From Polaromonas sp. (GTDB taxonomy: Bacteria; Pseudomonadota; Gammaproteobacteria; Burkholderiales; Burkholderiaceae_C): a stretch of 49,681 bases of DNA. The notes beneath the pieces are model-generated. The model saw only the letters and a list, made by a program, of their open reading frames with translations. It made no database searches and was not told the origin of the DNA. The stretch spans positions 1 to 49,681 of the forward strand of contig PNNC01000171.1 in the NCBI GenBank assembly GCA_013824015.1. Reading direction: 5' to 3'. Made by a program: the position numbers and the translations under genes. Positions 8,213 through 16,805 of this stretch are shown in pieces; within the stretch, counting starts at the first letter, position 1; each line of letters begins with the position of its first letter.

Positions 8213-10071
8213 TGGCGTCGGGCTGGATCAAACATCTGTCAGCCAGGCTGTGTCCTGCCGGCATCACGCAGCTCAGCGCCAAGAGCCAGGCCGAACTGCT
8301 GCACATGAGTTTTTCGCGCCTGCGCTTCAGCGTGTACATGATGCCGCTGATCGCGCTGCCACTGCTCGCCTACTTCGGATGGCGCAGCGAGGCCGCGCCC
8401 GTGCTGGTGTGGGGACTGGGCTACCTCCTGCTGGCGATCGTGGTACGCCGGCTGGCTGGCCGCTATGCCGCAGATCAGGACCGCCTGTCGCACCAGGCGC
8501 TGGTCCAGCGCTGGCTTCCCCGCGTCCAACAGCTCGCCTGGCTGCACGGCGCAGGCCTGGGTTCATCGGTGATCGCGATGGCGCCAGGCGCTTCGGAGGA
8601 ATTCCGGATGCTGCTGTACGTGGTCATTGCGCACATCGTTGCCACCAACACCACCCACCAGACACCGACTTTCGGCATCTTCCTGCGGTTTTTTGCGCTT
8701 GGCTGGCACATCCCGCTGCTGCTGATGTACCGGCTTTTTCCTGATCTCTGGCAGATCGCGATCCCTCTGGGCCTGATCTACAGCCTGGTGATCTACCGGC
8801 ATGCGCTGACCTCGCACCGGTTCGCCATTGAGCAAGTTCAACTCAAGGAGAACAGTGAACTGCTGGCCGGGCAGTTCCGCGCGGCCAAAGAGCAGGCGGA
8901 GGCAGCCCTGCAGGAGAAAAACCTGTTTCTCACGACGGCCAGCCACGATTTGCGTCAGCCCCTTCATGCCATGTCCATGCTGGTAGAGGCGATTGTCCTG
9001 CGCAACCAGCAAACGGCTGTGGTCCCCTTGCTGACCGACCTGAAGCACTGCATGGCATCGATGAACCAGATGTTCAATGCCTTGCTGGACCTGTCCAGGC
9101 TGGAAGCCGGCGCACTGCCGCAGCGGGCTGCACCGGTCGCGCTGCACACGCTGCTGGGCGACACCGTCGTCCTGTTTCGTGAACAGGCCATTCAGCGCGG
9201 CCTGACATTGCGCATGCGCGTGCCGCGCGGCGAGGCGATGGTATGGGCCGACCAGGCGCTGGTTCGCCAGGCGGTCGTCAACCTGGTACACAACGCCCTG
9301 CGTTACACGCAGCGGGGTGGCATCCTGATTGGCCTGCGGCGCCGTGCAACAGGCTGGCAGATCGACGTGTGGGATACCGGCGTGGGTATTGCGGCCGAAG
9401 ACGGGGAGCAGATTTTTTCACCCTATTTCCGCAACGAACATGCGTGGCGCATCGACAGCGCCGGTCATGGGCTGGGGTTGGCTGTGGTGGCGCAGTGCGC
9501 GCGCTTGATGGACGCCACGCTGGGATTTCAGTCGCGTCTGGGCCAGGGCTCGCACTTCTGGCTGCGCATCCCCGCACACCTTTCGGCGGCCGCAGAAGTG
9601 CCATCACCGCCAACCGCCCCTGTGGCCTTGGTGGCGCCGCTTGCGCCGCTGGGGGGCCGGTGCCTGGTGCTGGACGATGACCCGCAGGTGATCGGTGCCT
9701 GGAAGGCACTGCTGCAGGGGTGGGGCGTGGAAGGACGCTGTGCCACAACGGCAGAGCAAGCCATGCAACACCTGAACAGTGGCTTTGTACCCGGGGCGAT
9801 CTTTTGCGACCAGCGTTTGCGGTCGGGTGAAAGTGGATTCGATATCCTGCGGGTTCTCCTTGCCCGTTGTCCGTCGGCCAGCGGCGCCATGGTGAGTGGC
9901 GAAATCAACTCCCCGGAGCTGCAGGATGCCCAGGACGAGGGCTACCTGGTGCTGCGCAAGCCGCTGGACACCGGTCAACTCCATGCCATCCTCGCGACAT
10001 GGCTGCGCCATGATCGGCAGCACCCCCCACCTGTCGCCGACACCTGTCCCGCACATGGGCTTGCCGGCTGA
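8209..10071 (+). CDS. Hybrid sensor histidine kinase with membrane sensor and C-terminal receiver
   Basis: A 620-residue hybrid kinase. The first about 200 residues hold several hydrophobic segments (a polytopic membrane sensor with no large periplasmic loop), followed by a coiled coil (QVQLKENSELLAGQF...). The HisKA box is ASHDLRQPLHAM with His246; ATPase motifs are the N-box NLVHNALRYT, G1 DTGVGI and G2 GHGLGLA. A C-terminal receiver carries LVLDDDP, phosphoacceptor Asp534 (IFCDQRL) and LRKPL. The DLRQPLHA form of the H-box is typical of a group of proteobacterial kinases paired with LuxR-type regulators. It is translationally coupled to the preceding regulator. The signal is unknown; the membrane-embedded sensor suggests sensing within or near the bilayer. 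Confidence 0.93.
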   Translation: MMASGWIKHLSARLCPAGITQLSAKSQAELLHMSFSRLRFSVYMMPLIALPLLAYFGWRSEAAPVLVWGLGYLLLAIVVRRLAGRYAADQDRLSHQALVQRWLPRVQQLAWLHGAGLGSSVIAMAPGASEEFRMLLYVVIAHIVATNTTHQTPTFGIFLRFFALGWHIPLLLMYRLFPDLWQIAIPLGLIYSLVIYRHALTSHRFAIEQVQLKENSELLAGQFRAAKEQAEAALQEKNLFLTTASHDLRQPLHAMSMLVEAIVLRNQQTAVVPLLTDLKHCMASMNQMFNALLDLSRLEAGALPQRAAPVALHTLLGDTVVLFREQAIQRGLTLRMRVPRGEAMVWADQALVRQAVVNLVHNALRYTQRGGILIGLRRRATGWQIDVWDTGVGIAAEDGEQIFSPYFRNEHAWRIDSAGHGLGLAVVAQCARLMDATLGFQSRLGQGSHFWLRIPAHLSAAAEVPSPPTAPVALVAPLAPLGGRCLVLDDDPQVIGAWKALLQGWGVEGRCATTAEQAMQHLNSGFVPGAIFCDQRLRSGESGFDILRVLLARCPSASGAMVSGEINSPELQDAQDEGYLVLRKPLDTGQLHAILATWLRHDRQHPPPVADTCPAHGLAG

Positions 10072-10208
10072 AGCGGCGCGCGGCCGCGCAGGAGCCGCCG
10101 CCGCGCGGAAGTGGGCTGGGCGCCAGAGGCCCGGCCAGCCGACGGACGGGTGCAAATCCGCCCTTTTGCGGTGGCACCGGGCGCTGGAGGCCGCGTTATC
10201 ATTCCTCC

Positions 10209-11903
10209 ATGCCCAACATCAACGACCATGAGTACAGCATTTTCAGCCAGAACGGCGAGGACGGCATCATTGCCTTCCTGACGGGTGGACTGAAAAACAA
10301 CCGCAAGCGTTTCATCGAGATCGGCACCGCAGATGGCGGCGAAAACAACAGCCTCTACCTGCTCAAGTTGGGCTGGACCGGGCTCGGCATTGATGTCGAT
10401 CCGGACAACATCAAGCGCTACATCGCCCGCATCACCCACAAGCCGTTTGCACAGCGCCTGACCCTGGCACGCATGAAGGTCGGCTGGGACAACTGCCAGT
10501 GGATTGTTGACGACTACGGCGACAAGACCCCGGATTTCTTTTCGCTGGACATCGACAGCGTTGATTACTACGTGGCCTACCGGATGCTGCAACTGGGCTT
10601 TCGCCCCTCGGTGGTGTGCTGCGAATACAACGCCTTCCTCGGCAAGGGCCCGCTGACGGTGATGTACGAAGAGGATTTCTCGCGCCGCCGGCTCGATCCC
10701 CAGCGCGGCCTGTACTTCGGCGTGGCGGTCGGCGCGTGGCGGCACCTGTTCGCCCAGTACGGCTACAAATTCTGCGGTGTGGATACGGCGGGAGTGAATG
10801 TCTTTTTCTGCCTGCCGGAAGCCTTCAAACCCGGCTTCCTCGACGATGTCACCGGCCCCGAGCACGCCTACACCAAGATTTTTGTCAACAAGTTCCGCAT
10901 GCCCGGGGAAGAGCTCGAACGCGAGCTGCTGGCGCGGCCGGACCTGGTGTTTGTCGATGTCACCGAGGAGAACGTGGAGGACATCGTGGCCGATTGCGAC
11001 CTGCCGCCGGCGGATGGCCCGCAGGTATTCACGCTGGGCCAGCCCGAGGCCGTGGTGGCCAAGCCTGTTGCCAGCACGGGCTCGGGCATTGCGGCGCCGA
11101 AAAAGATGCCGGTGGTGCATGCTGCGGCGACCTTCCATGCGGAAGGCTACGAGCGCTTTGGCAAGGAGTTCATCGAGTCGTTCCGGCGCCACTGGCCGAA
11201 GGAGACCAAGCTGTGGATTTTTGCCGAGGGCTGCAAGCCCGAAGGCTGCGACCGGGTCATCGTCCGCGACCTGCACGAAGACGCGCGCGACCTGGTCGAG
11301 TTCAAGCAGCGGCACGCCGCGAACCCCGGCGCACGCGGGCATTTCGGCGAGACCTACCAGTACATGCTGGACTCGGTGCGATGGAGCCACCGGATTTTTG
11401 CGCTGCGTGAGGCGGCCCTGCGCAGCGACGCTGACATTCTGGTCAACATCGACGCGGACATCGTCTGCTTCCAGGACATGCCGATGGAGTTTCTCGCCAC
11501 GCTGATGCCTGAAGACGCGGATATCGGCTTCATGCCGCGCAAAAACATCTATTCCGAATGCAGTTTTGTGCTCTACAACCTGCGCAATCCGGTGGTGCGC
11601 AAGTTCATCATCGATCACACGGACTACTACACGCACGACAAGATTTTCACGCTGGCGCGATGGACCGATTGCCATGCTTTTGACTCGATGGTGGCGGCGC
11701 ACCGCAAGGCCGCAGACCTGAAGTTCTACAACATCAACGAGGGCGTGCCGGACTCCATGCATCCCTTTGTCAACGGACCGCTGGGCCGTTACATGGACCA
11801 CCTCAAGGGTGGGCGCAAGGATGAGGGTCGGTCCAGCGACAAGGATCTGGTGGTTGCGCGCACCGAGGCGTACTGGACCCAGGCGCGCACCGCCGGCGGC
11901 TAG
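10209..11903 (+). CDS. Two-domain protein: FkbM/methyltransferase-like N-half, glycosyltransferase-like C-half
   Basis: A 564-residue cytoplasmic protein. The N-terminal about 270 residues begin with YSIFSQNGEDGII and contain FIEIGTADGGENNS and GLGIDVDPDN, the nucleotide-fold signature of FkbM-type or related SAM-methyltransferase-like proteins found in polysaccharide loci. A linker rich in Ala/Val (about 280-305) leads to a second domain with AATFHAEGYERFG, a NIDADIV motif (Asp415 and Asp417, a DxD-type metal site) and DCHAFDSM. These look like a GT-A glycosyltransferase fold. No neighbouring polysaccharide genes are present, so target glycan or lipid is unknown. The fusion is directly visible as one uninterrupted frame; the functional labels are inference from motifs. 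Confidence 0.75.
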   Translation: MPNINDHEYSIFSQNGEDGIIAFLTGGLKNNRKRFIEIGTADGGENNSLYLLKLGWTGLGIDVDPDNIKRYIARITHKPFAQRLTLARMKVGWDNCQWIVDDYGDKTPDFFSLDIDSVDYYVAYRMLQLGFRPSVVCCEYNAFLGKGPLTVMYEEDFSRRRLDPQRGLYFGVAVGAWRHLFAQYGYKFCGVDTAGVNVFFCLPEAFKPGFLDDVTGPEHAYTKIFVNKFRMPGEELERELLARPDLVFVDVTEENVEDIVADCDLPPADGPQVFTLGQPEAVVAKPVASTGSGIAAPKKMPVVHAAATFHAEGYERFGKEFIESFRRHWPKETKLWIFAEGCKPEGCDRVIVRDLHEDARDLVEFKQRHAANPGARGHFGETYQYMLDSVRWSHRIFALREAALRSDADILVNIDADIVCFQDMPMEFLATLMPEDADIGFMPRKNIYSECSFVLYNLRNPVVRKFIIDHTDYYTHDKIFTLARWTDCHAFDSMVAAHRKAADLKFYNINEGVPDSMHPFVNGPLGRYMDHLKGGRKDEGRSSDKDLVVARTEAYWTQARTAGG

Positions 11904-11951
11904 GGCGCCTGCCCGTTGACGACGGGCCAGCCCGGGCCGGAAATCCAGGGC

Positions 11952-12009
11952 AAAAAGTGCTTCGGCCCTTTCGCGAAAAGGGCATGCAGCTATTGAATCG
12001 ATAGCGCTT
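11952..12009 (-). repeat. Dispersed bipartite element between convergent genes
   Basis: A gccctttcgcgaaaagggc hairpin is followed by agctattgaatcgatagcgc, itself a near-palindrome. It lies between the ends of the convergent FkbM-like gene and soxA, where a bidirectional terminator would be useful. Same layout as the copy at 43018. Confidence 0.75.
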
Positions 12010-12024
12010 TCGGGGCGCCAGCAG

Positions 12025-12810
12025 TCAGGGCCGGACGCCGGGGGTTTCCATGGCCATCCCGCTGGCGCGCGACGCCAGATACAGCTCCAGCTCCACCAGT
12101 TCCTGGGCGTCGTAAGCAAAGGGTTCGGCACGCACCCCGCTCATGCAGCCGCGCAAGCGCCGCTGCAGCGAACCCAGTGCCTGCCATTCAAGGCGGTACA
12201 CCGGGTAGCCTGTCGGATGGGCCTGCGGGATCAGGCTGCTGCCGAGACGGCCACCGGCGTTGTTGTCATGGCATTGCGCACACGACAGGTTGAGCTGGCC
12301 CAACCGCTGCATGAAACGCTGCTCGCCGCGTTGCCGGAAAGGCGTGAGTCGCTGGTCGTCCGGCGGCGCCACCGGCAGGCCGCGCGACTGCAGCGCCACA
12401 TAAGCTTCCAGGCTCAGCAGTTGCTGGCTTTCGGCGCGAAACGGCGGCGCTTGCTGATGGTGCTGGCGGCACTGGTTGATGCGCTGCCCCAGCGTGAGGG
12501 GGCGTGACAGCCGCGCGTCGAAGGCAGGGTAACGCGCCGCGACACCGCGCATGCTGCTGGATGCCGCCGCGTGGCAGGCCACGCAGGCCTTGCCGCCCTG
12601 ACCGGCGGGCTGAGTCCACAGGCTTTCACCGTCCTTGACCCACAACATCGCGGGGTTGAGGGTGTCGTCTTTCTGCATGGCCTGGGTCGAGGGGCCCATG
12701 AAGTCGAAGCCTGAGCGGCGCGGGTCGCCGGCCGGGGTTTGCGCCGACGCACCTGATCCTGTCACCAGGACGGCCAGCGCAAGCAGCAGGGCGCGTCCCG
12801 GCCTGTTCAT
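12025..12810 (-). CDS. soxA: Sulfur-oxidising c-type cytochrome SoxA
   Basis: A 261-residue periplasmic dihaem cytochrome subunit of SoxXA, which conjugates a sulfur substrate to the SoxY cysteine. A signal peptide ends near ASAQ (24). Two haem sites are visible, CVACH (76-80) and CAQCH (177-181), together with the INQCR motif (Cys114) and Cys222 in RGCMSGVRAEPF, the cysteine that serves as a haem ligand and sulfur-binding residue in SoxA. Length and motif order fit the family well. It is the last gene of the six-gene minus-strand operon; its ATG overlaps the soxZ stop by four bases. Confidence 0.94.
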   Translation of the reverse strand: MNRPGRALLLALAVLVTGSGASAQTPAGDPRRSGFDFMGPSTQAMQKDDTLNPAMLWVKDGESLWTQPAGQGGKACVACHAAASSSMRGVAARYPAFDARLSRPLTLGQRINQCRQHHQQAPPFRAESQQLLSLEAYVALQSRGLPVAPPDDQRLTPFRQRGEQRFMQRLGQLNLSCAQCHDNNAGGRLGSSLIPQAHPTGYPVYRLEWQALGSLQRRLRGCMSGVRAEPFAYDAQELVELELYLASRASGMAMETPGVRP

Positions 12811-13130
12811 CCGTTGACGCGAAGGCTGATGGTCTCGGTGTGCGAAAACCCCTTGTCGCCTTCCCAGCGCAGCACCAGCGTGCCGCTTTCGGTGGCCACG
12901 GTGTGGAACGCCAGGTAGGGATTCGCCGCGACAGCGGAAAACAATTCAGCGCTGAACACCAGTTCGCCGTTGTAGCGGCAACTCACACGCCGGATGATGT
13001 CGCGCGGCAGTGTCCTGCCGTCCGAGCCAGGCCGGAAACCGGTTTCCATCGGATGGGCGATGGTGGTCCGGATCTCGATGACCTCACCGCGTTGGGCGGT
13101 GGAGGGGGCGTTGATGAGGGTGCGAGCCAT
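12807..13130 (-). CDS. soxZ: Thiosulfate oxidation carrier complex protein SoxZ
   Basis: A 107-residue beta-sandwich partner of SoxY. Recognised by the start ARTLINAPSTAQRGEVIEIRTTIAHPMETGFR and the C-terminal WEGDKGFSHTETISLRV, both characteristic of SoxZ. There is no signal peptide, as expected, because SoxZ is exported together with Tat-signal-bearing SoxY. Start and upstream stop share one base (tgatg at 13130), and the stop overlaps soxA, so translation is coupled along X-Y-Z-A. Confidence 0.95.
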   Translation of the reverse strand: MARTLINAPSTAQRGEVIEIRTTIAHPMETGFRPGSDGRTLPRDIIRRVSCRYNGELVFSAELFSAVAANPYLAFHTVATESGTLVLRWEGDKGFSHTETISLRVNG

Positions 13131-13615
13131 CAGGTGTCGCCTTCAATGCAGGCTGCCAATGTGACGATGACGTTGACGCTGTGCGACCAGAAACTGCCAT
13201 CGCTCAAATGCGCGACGGCCACCAGCTGCTGCGAGGTTGCCAGGCGCATACGTGTGCTGACACTGGCCTTGCCGGCGCGCGGGCCGAGGGTGAATTTCGC
13301 CACCTCGCGCTGCGGATTCTTCTCGTTGAAGATGGCGATCGCCCTGACATGCTCCGCGGGCGTCATGGCGCTGTCCACTGTCACGGTCAGCGGCACCACA
13401 TTGCCGTTGTCCACCAGTTCGGCAATCTCCAGCCTGACCTTGCCGCGCTGCACGGCTGCGCCGCCGGTATAGCCGGCTACGGCGGCCGCCAGCTCATCGC
13501 TGCTTGCGCTTGCCGGCGCGGTCTGTACCCAGGCGCCCAGCGCTGCGGCACCCTGCAGGACCCGGCGGCGGGTGATGGCGGGCGGGTTCATGGGGGAGGG
13601 TGAGAAACGGCGCAT
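13130..13615 (-). CDS. soxY: SoxY-type sulfur carrier with atypical C-terminus
   Basis: A 161-residue carrier with a twin-arginine signal (TRRRVLQGAAALGAW). The fold matches SoxY: ELVDNGNVVPLTVTVDS, a loop ending NPQREVAKFTLGP, and a terminal strand VNVIVTLAACIEGDT. The important oddity is the end. Canonical SoxY finishes with a flexible GGCGG arm whose cysteine carries the sulfur intermediate. Here the only cysteine near the end (Cys156) is flanked as AACIEGDT, so both glycine pairs are missing and five residues follow the Cys. It may still carry a substrate but with a stiffer arm. A second Met eight codons downstream could be the true start. Family assignment is firm because of soxZ and soxXA beside it. 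Confidence 0.9.
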   Translation of the reverse strand: MRRFSPSPMNPPAITRRRVLQGAAALGAWVQTAPASASSDELAAAVAGYTGGAAVQRGKVRLEIAELVDNGNVVPLTVTVDSAMTPAEHVRAIAIFNEKNPQREVAKFTLGPRAGKASVSTRMRLATSQQLVAVAHLSDGSFWSHSVNVIVTLAACIEGDT

Positions 13616-13624
13616 GGGCGATGC

Positions 13625-14089
13625 TCAATCACGCAGCGTGCGCAAAAAGGCCACGACATCCTCGATCTGCTGCGCCGCCAGCACCGGCTGGCCCTGCCAG
13701 GCGGCGCCCACGCGCTCCAGGCCGTCGGTCTGGTAATAGGCCGGCATCAGGGTCTGCGGATTCAGGCGCCTGGCGTCCACCACGCGCAGCCGCAACTGGC
13801 CTTCGCTCCAGCGCGAGCCGGCGCCGGCCAAGCTGGGCGCCAGATTGCCCTGGAAACGTTCCTCGGGAAGCGGTCCCGCATGGCACAGCAGGCACAGGCC
13901 GGTTTGCCGGCTCGCCACAATGGCCCGACCGCGGCTTGCGTCGCCGGGCACACCGGTCAGCGAGTCGGCAATGGCATCCCCCACGACAAGGAAAGGTCGC
14001 AGGCCGGCAGCCTGCTGGGCGGAAGACCACGCCGGCAGCAGCATCGCGGCAGCCAGCGCCAGGGGCCACGCCTTGGTCCGTCCTGTCAT
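13625..14089 (-). CDS. soxX: Sulfur-oxidising c-type cytochrome SoxX
   Basis: A 154-residue monohaem cytochrome partner of SoxA. A signal peptide ends near SSAQ (25). The haem site is CLLCH (66-70) within a GLCLLCHAGPLPEERFQG segment typical of SoxX, and the distal Met is in TLMPAYY (Met115). C-terminal AQQIEDVVAFLRTL matches the family. Its ATG overlaps the stop of the molybdopterin subunit gene by four bases, directly coupling a molybdenum hydroxylase to the sox genes. soxY begins 9 bp after its stop. Confidence 0.92.
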   Translation of the reverse strand: MTGRTKAWPLALAAAMLLPAWSSAQQAAGLRPFLVVGDAIADSLTGVPGDASRGRAIVASRQTGLCLLCHAGPLPEERFQGNLAPSLAGAGSRWSEGQLRLRVVDARRLNPQTLMPAYYQTDGLERVGAAWQGQPVLAAQQIEDVVAFLRTLRD

Positions 14090-16305
14090 GCCTTGAGGCT
14101 GTGGTTCTTCAGCGGCAGTTCCCGGATGCGTTTGCCGGTGGCTGCGAAGATGGCATTGAGCACGGCAGGCGCCGCCACCGCAATCGTCGGTTCCCCCACG
14201 CCACCCCAGAAACCGCCCGAAGGCACGATGATGGTTTCCACGGCCGGCATGTGCTGCATCTGCACCACCGGGTAGGTGCTGAAGTTGTCCTGCTCCATGC
14301 GGCCATCCTTCTGCGTGCATTCGCCGAACAGTGCCGCCGACAGCCCGTAGGCGAAAGAGCCCTCGACCTGCGCCTCGATCTGCTGCGGGTTCACCGCATA
14401 ACCGGGATCGGTGGCCGCGACGATGCGGTGGATTTTCAGTGCCCCCTCCCTGTCCACAGACACCTCGGCGCAGGCGGCGACATAACTGCCGAAACCCATG
14501 GTCTGCGCCAGGCCGCGGTAGACCTTCTGGCCGCGCACGTCCGGCGGCGGCACGTCCCAGCGCACACGCTCGGCCACCGCGTTCAGCACCGCCAGGTGTT
14601 TGGGATGGCTGGCCATCAGCTTGCGCCGCAGCGCCAGCGGATCCTGCTGCGTGGCTGCGGCAATCTCGTCGAGAAAACACTCGAGGTAAATGGCGTTCTG
14701 GTTGAGATTGACGCCACGCCAGAAACCGGGCGGCACACTGGGGTTGCGCATCGCATGGTCGATCAGCAGGTTGGGGAAGCTGTAGCCGATGGATGCCTCA
14801 GGACCCGGCGCATTCAGGCCCTGGAACACCACCGGGTCGAGCCCGTTGCGGATGTTTTGCGGAAACACGCCAGCCAGGATGGACTGGCCGGAGATGCGCA
14901 TGTGCAGCGCCGTGATGTTGCCCTGCGCGTCCAGCCCGGCCTGAAGCTTGCATTGCGTGACCGGGTGGTAGAGGCCGTGCAGCATGTCCTCCTCACGCGA
15001 CCAGAGCAGCTTCACGGGCACACCCGGCATCTGCTTGGCGATGTCCACCGCCTGGCGCACCCAGTCATGCACCGCGCCGCGCCTGCCAAAGCCGCCACCG
15101 AGATGGATTTTGTAGACCTCGCACTTCGAGGCCGGCAGTCCGGCGGCCTCGGACGTGGCGGCCAGCGCGGCTTCGCCGTTCTGGGTGGGGGTCCAGACCT
15201 CGCAACGCTCGGGCGTCCAGCGCGCGGTGGCGTTCATGGGTTCCATGGTGGCGTGGTTCTGGTGCGGGTAGGCGTAAACAGCCTCGATGCGGCGCGCGGC
15301 AGAGGCGAGCGCCGCCCTGGCATCGCCGTTCTGGTTGCCGACCACTGCATCGGACGCGTCCAGGCCGGCCTTGAGCATCTGCGCCACGCTGGCGCTGGAG
15401 TTGGCGACGTTGGGCCCGTAGTCCCACTCGATCGGCAGGGCATCGAGGGCCGTCTTGGCGCGCCACCAGGTATCCGCCACCACCGCCACGGCGCTGTCAC
15501 CAACACGCACGACCTTCTTGACGCCCGGACGCTTTTCAATGGCGGCGGCATTAAAACCCTTCAGCTTGCCGCCGAACACCGGGCAGTCCCTGATCGCGGC
15601 ATTGAGCATGCCCGGCATCGTCAGATCGGCGCCGTAGATCTGGCGGCCGGTGACCTTGTCCACGGTGTCCAGCCGGGCCAGCCGCTTGCCGACAATTTTC
15701 CAGTCTTTGGGGTCTTTCAGCGTCACCTGGGCCGGCGCTGTGAGTTTGCCGGCCGCGATGGCGACTTTGCCGTAAGTTGTGCTGCGGGCGCTGGGCGTGT
15801 GGGTGATCACGCTGTTGGCTGCGCGGCACTCTGAAGCCGGCACCTTCCATTCATCGGCCGCTGCCTGCACCAGCATCATGCGCGCCGTGGCGCCGCCCTT
15901 GCGCACATAGTCGTGCGACTCGCGGATGCCGCGACTGCCGCCGGTCGAGAAATTGCCCCAGGCGCGATTGCGTGCGAGGTTCTGCCCGGGGGTCGGGTAT
16001 TCGGTGGTGACCCTGGCCCAGTTGCACTCGAGTTCCTCGGCCACCAGTTGCGCCAGACCGGTCAGGCTGCCCTGGCCCATCTCCGAGCGCGCGATGCGGA
16101 TGATCACCGTGTCATCGGGCTTGACCACCACCCAGGCATTGACTTCGGGGGCCATGCTGCCCTGTGCCAACGCCTGGCCCGCCAGCGGGATGTGGAAGGC
16201 GACGACCAGACCGGAGGCAGCGGAGGCGCCAAGGAAACTCCGGCGGCTCACGGTGCCCGTGACGGATACAGGTGTTTCTGTCGGGATAGTGGCGTTCCGG
16301 CTCAT
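14086..16305 (-). CDS. Molybdenum hydroxylase large subunit, IorB-like, Tat-exported
   Basis: A 739-residue molybdopterin-cytosine-dinucleotide subunit of the xanthine oxidase family, closest in pattern to isoquinoline 1-oxidoreductase beta subunit/aldehyde oxidoreductases of the IorB type. A Tat signal (SRRSFLGASAASG) shows export to the periplasm. Motifs include MGQGSLTGLAQLVAEEL, HLGGGFGRR, RGVNLNQN and the near-C-terminal GGFWGGVGEPT, where Glu705 is the conserved catalytic glutamate. The ATG at 16305 has a gggag ribosome site and overlaps the stop of the iron-sulfur subunit. Unusually the operon continues into soxX. Substrate cannot be told from sequence; aromatic N-heterocycles and aldehydes are known for relatives. 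Confidence 0.92.
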   Translation of the reverse strand: MSRNATIPTETPVSVTGTVSRRSFLGASAASGLVVAFHIPLAGQALAQGSMAPEVNAWVVVKPDDTVIIRIARSEMGQGSLTGLAQLVAEELECNWARVTTEYPTPGQNLARNRAWGNFSTGGSRGIRESHDYVRKGGATARMMLVQAAADEWKVPASECRAANSVITHTPSARSTTYGKVAIAAGKLTAPAQVTLKDPKDWKIVGKRLARLDTVDKVTGRQIYGADLTMPGMLNAAIRDCPVFGGKLKGFNAAAIEKRPGVKKVVRVGDSAVAVVADTWWRAKTALDALPIEWDYGPNVANSSASVAQMLKAGLDASDAVVGNQNGDARAALASAARRIEAVYAYPHQNHATMEPMNATARWTPERCEVWTPTQNGEAALAATSEAAGLPASKCEVYKIHLGGGFGRRGAVHDWVRQAVDIAKQMPGVPVKLLWSREEDMLHGLYHPVTQCKLQAGLDAQGNITALHMRISGQSILAGVFPQNIRNGLDPVVFQGLNAPGPEASIGYSFPNLLIDHAMRNPSVPPGFWRGVNLNQNAIYLECFLDEIAAATQQDPLALRRKLMASHPKHLAVLNAVAERVRWDVPPPDVRGQKVYRGLAQTMGFGSYVAACAEVSVDREGALKIHRIVAATDPGYAVNPQQIEAQVEGSFAYGLSAALFGECTQKDGRMEQDNFSTYPVVQMQHMPAVETIIVPSGGFWGGVGEPTIAVAAPAVLNAIFAATGKRIRELPLKNHSLKA

Positions 16306-16805
16306 GTGGTGCTCCCGTCGGTGTGCTGGATCGCCAGCGCGGCGCTTTTGGTGTTGCCGCCGGCTGCCACCACCTTGATGGCGGCACGCACGCGGTTGTA
16401 GGTTCCGCAGCGGCAGATGTTGGTCATGGTCTGATCGATGTCGGCATCGGTCGGGTTGGGGGTGGTCCTGAGCAGCGCCACCGCCGTCATCACCATGCCA
16501 CACTGGCAGTAGCCGCATTGAGGCACATCCAGCGCAGCCCAGGCTTTCTGTACGGGGTGCGAGCCGTCGCGCGACAGCCCCTCGATCGTCACAATTTTCT
16601 GGTTGGCGCTGACGGTGGAGACGGGCCTGACACAACTGCGTGTCACCACACCGTCTATGTGTACGGCACAGGCGCCGCATTGTGCGATGCCGCAGCCGTA
16701 TTTCGTACCAGTCAGTCCGAGTTGCTCCCGGATCACCCAGAGCAGGGGCGTGTCTGCCTCCGCCTCGAACTCCCTCACTTTGCCATTGACGTTGAGTTTT
16801 GCCAT
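16302..16805 (-). CDS. Molybdenum hydroxylase [2Fe-2S] subunit, IorA-like
   Basis: A 167-residue electron-transfer subunit with two [2Fe-2S] clusters. The plant-type ferredoxin site is CGIAQCGAC with a further Cys in TRSCVRP, and the second cluster uses CGYCQCGM and NICRCGTY. This is the standard small subunit of IorAB-type hydroxylases. The start has an aggag ribosome site 7 bases upstream. First gene of the operon iorA-iorB-soxX-soxY-soxZ-soxA; its promoter must lie in the 591-bp gap toward the divergent tpsB gene. It has no signal peptide, so it is presumably exported piggyback on the Tat-borne large subunit. Confidence 0.93.
   Translation of the reverse strand: MAKLNVNGKVREFEAEADTPLLWVIREQLGLTGTKYGCGIAQCGACAVHIDGVVTRSCVRPVSTVSANQKIVTIEGLSRDGSHPVQKAWAALDVPQCGYCQCGMVMTAVALLRTTPNPTDADIDQTMTNICRCGTYNRVRAAIKVVAAGGNTKSAALAIQHTDGSTT

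Noticed and set aside
10072-10208. A possible riboswitch or small RNA before the FkbM-like gene
   Set aside because: The gap contains acgggtgcaaatccgccctt, which superficially recalls riboswitch loops, but no consistent fold or conserved core could be seen.
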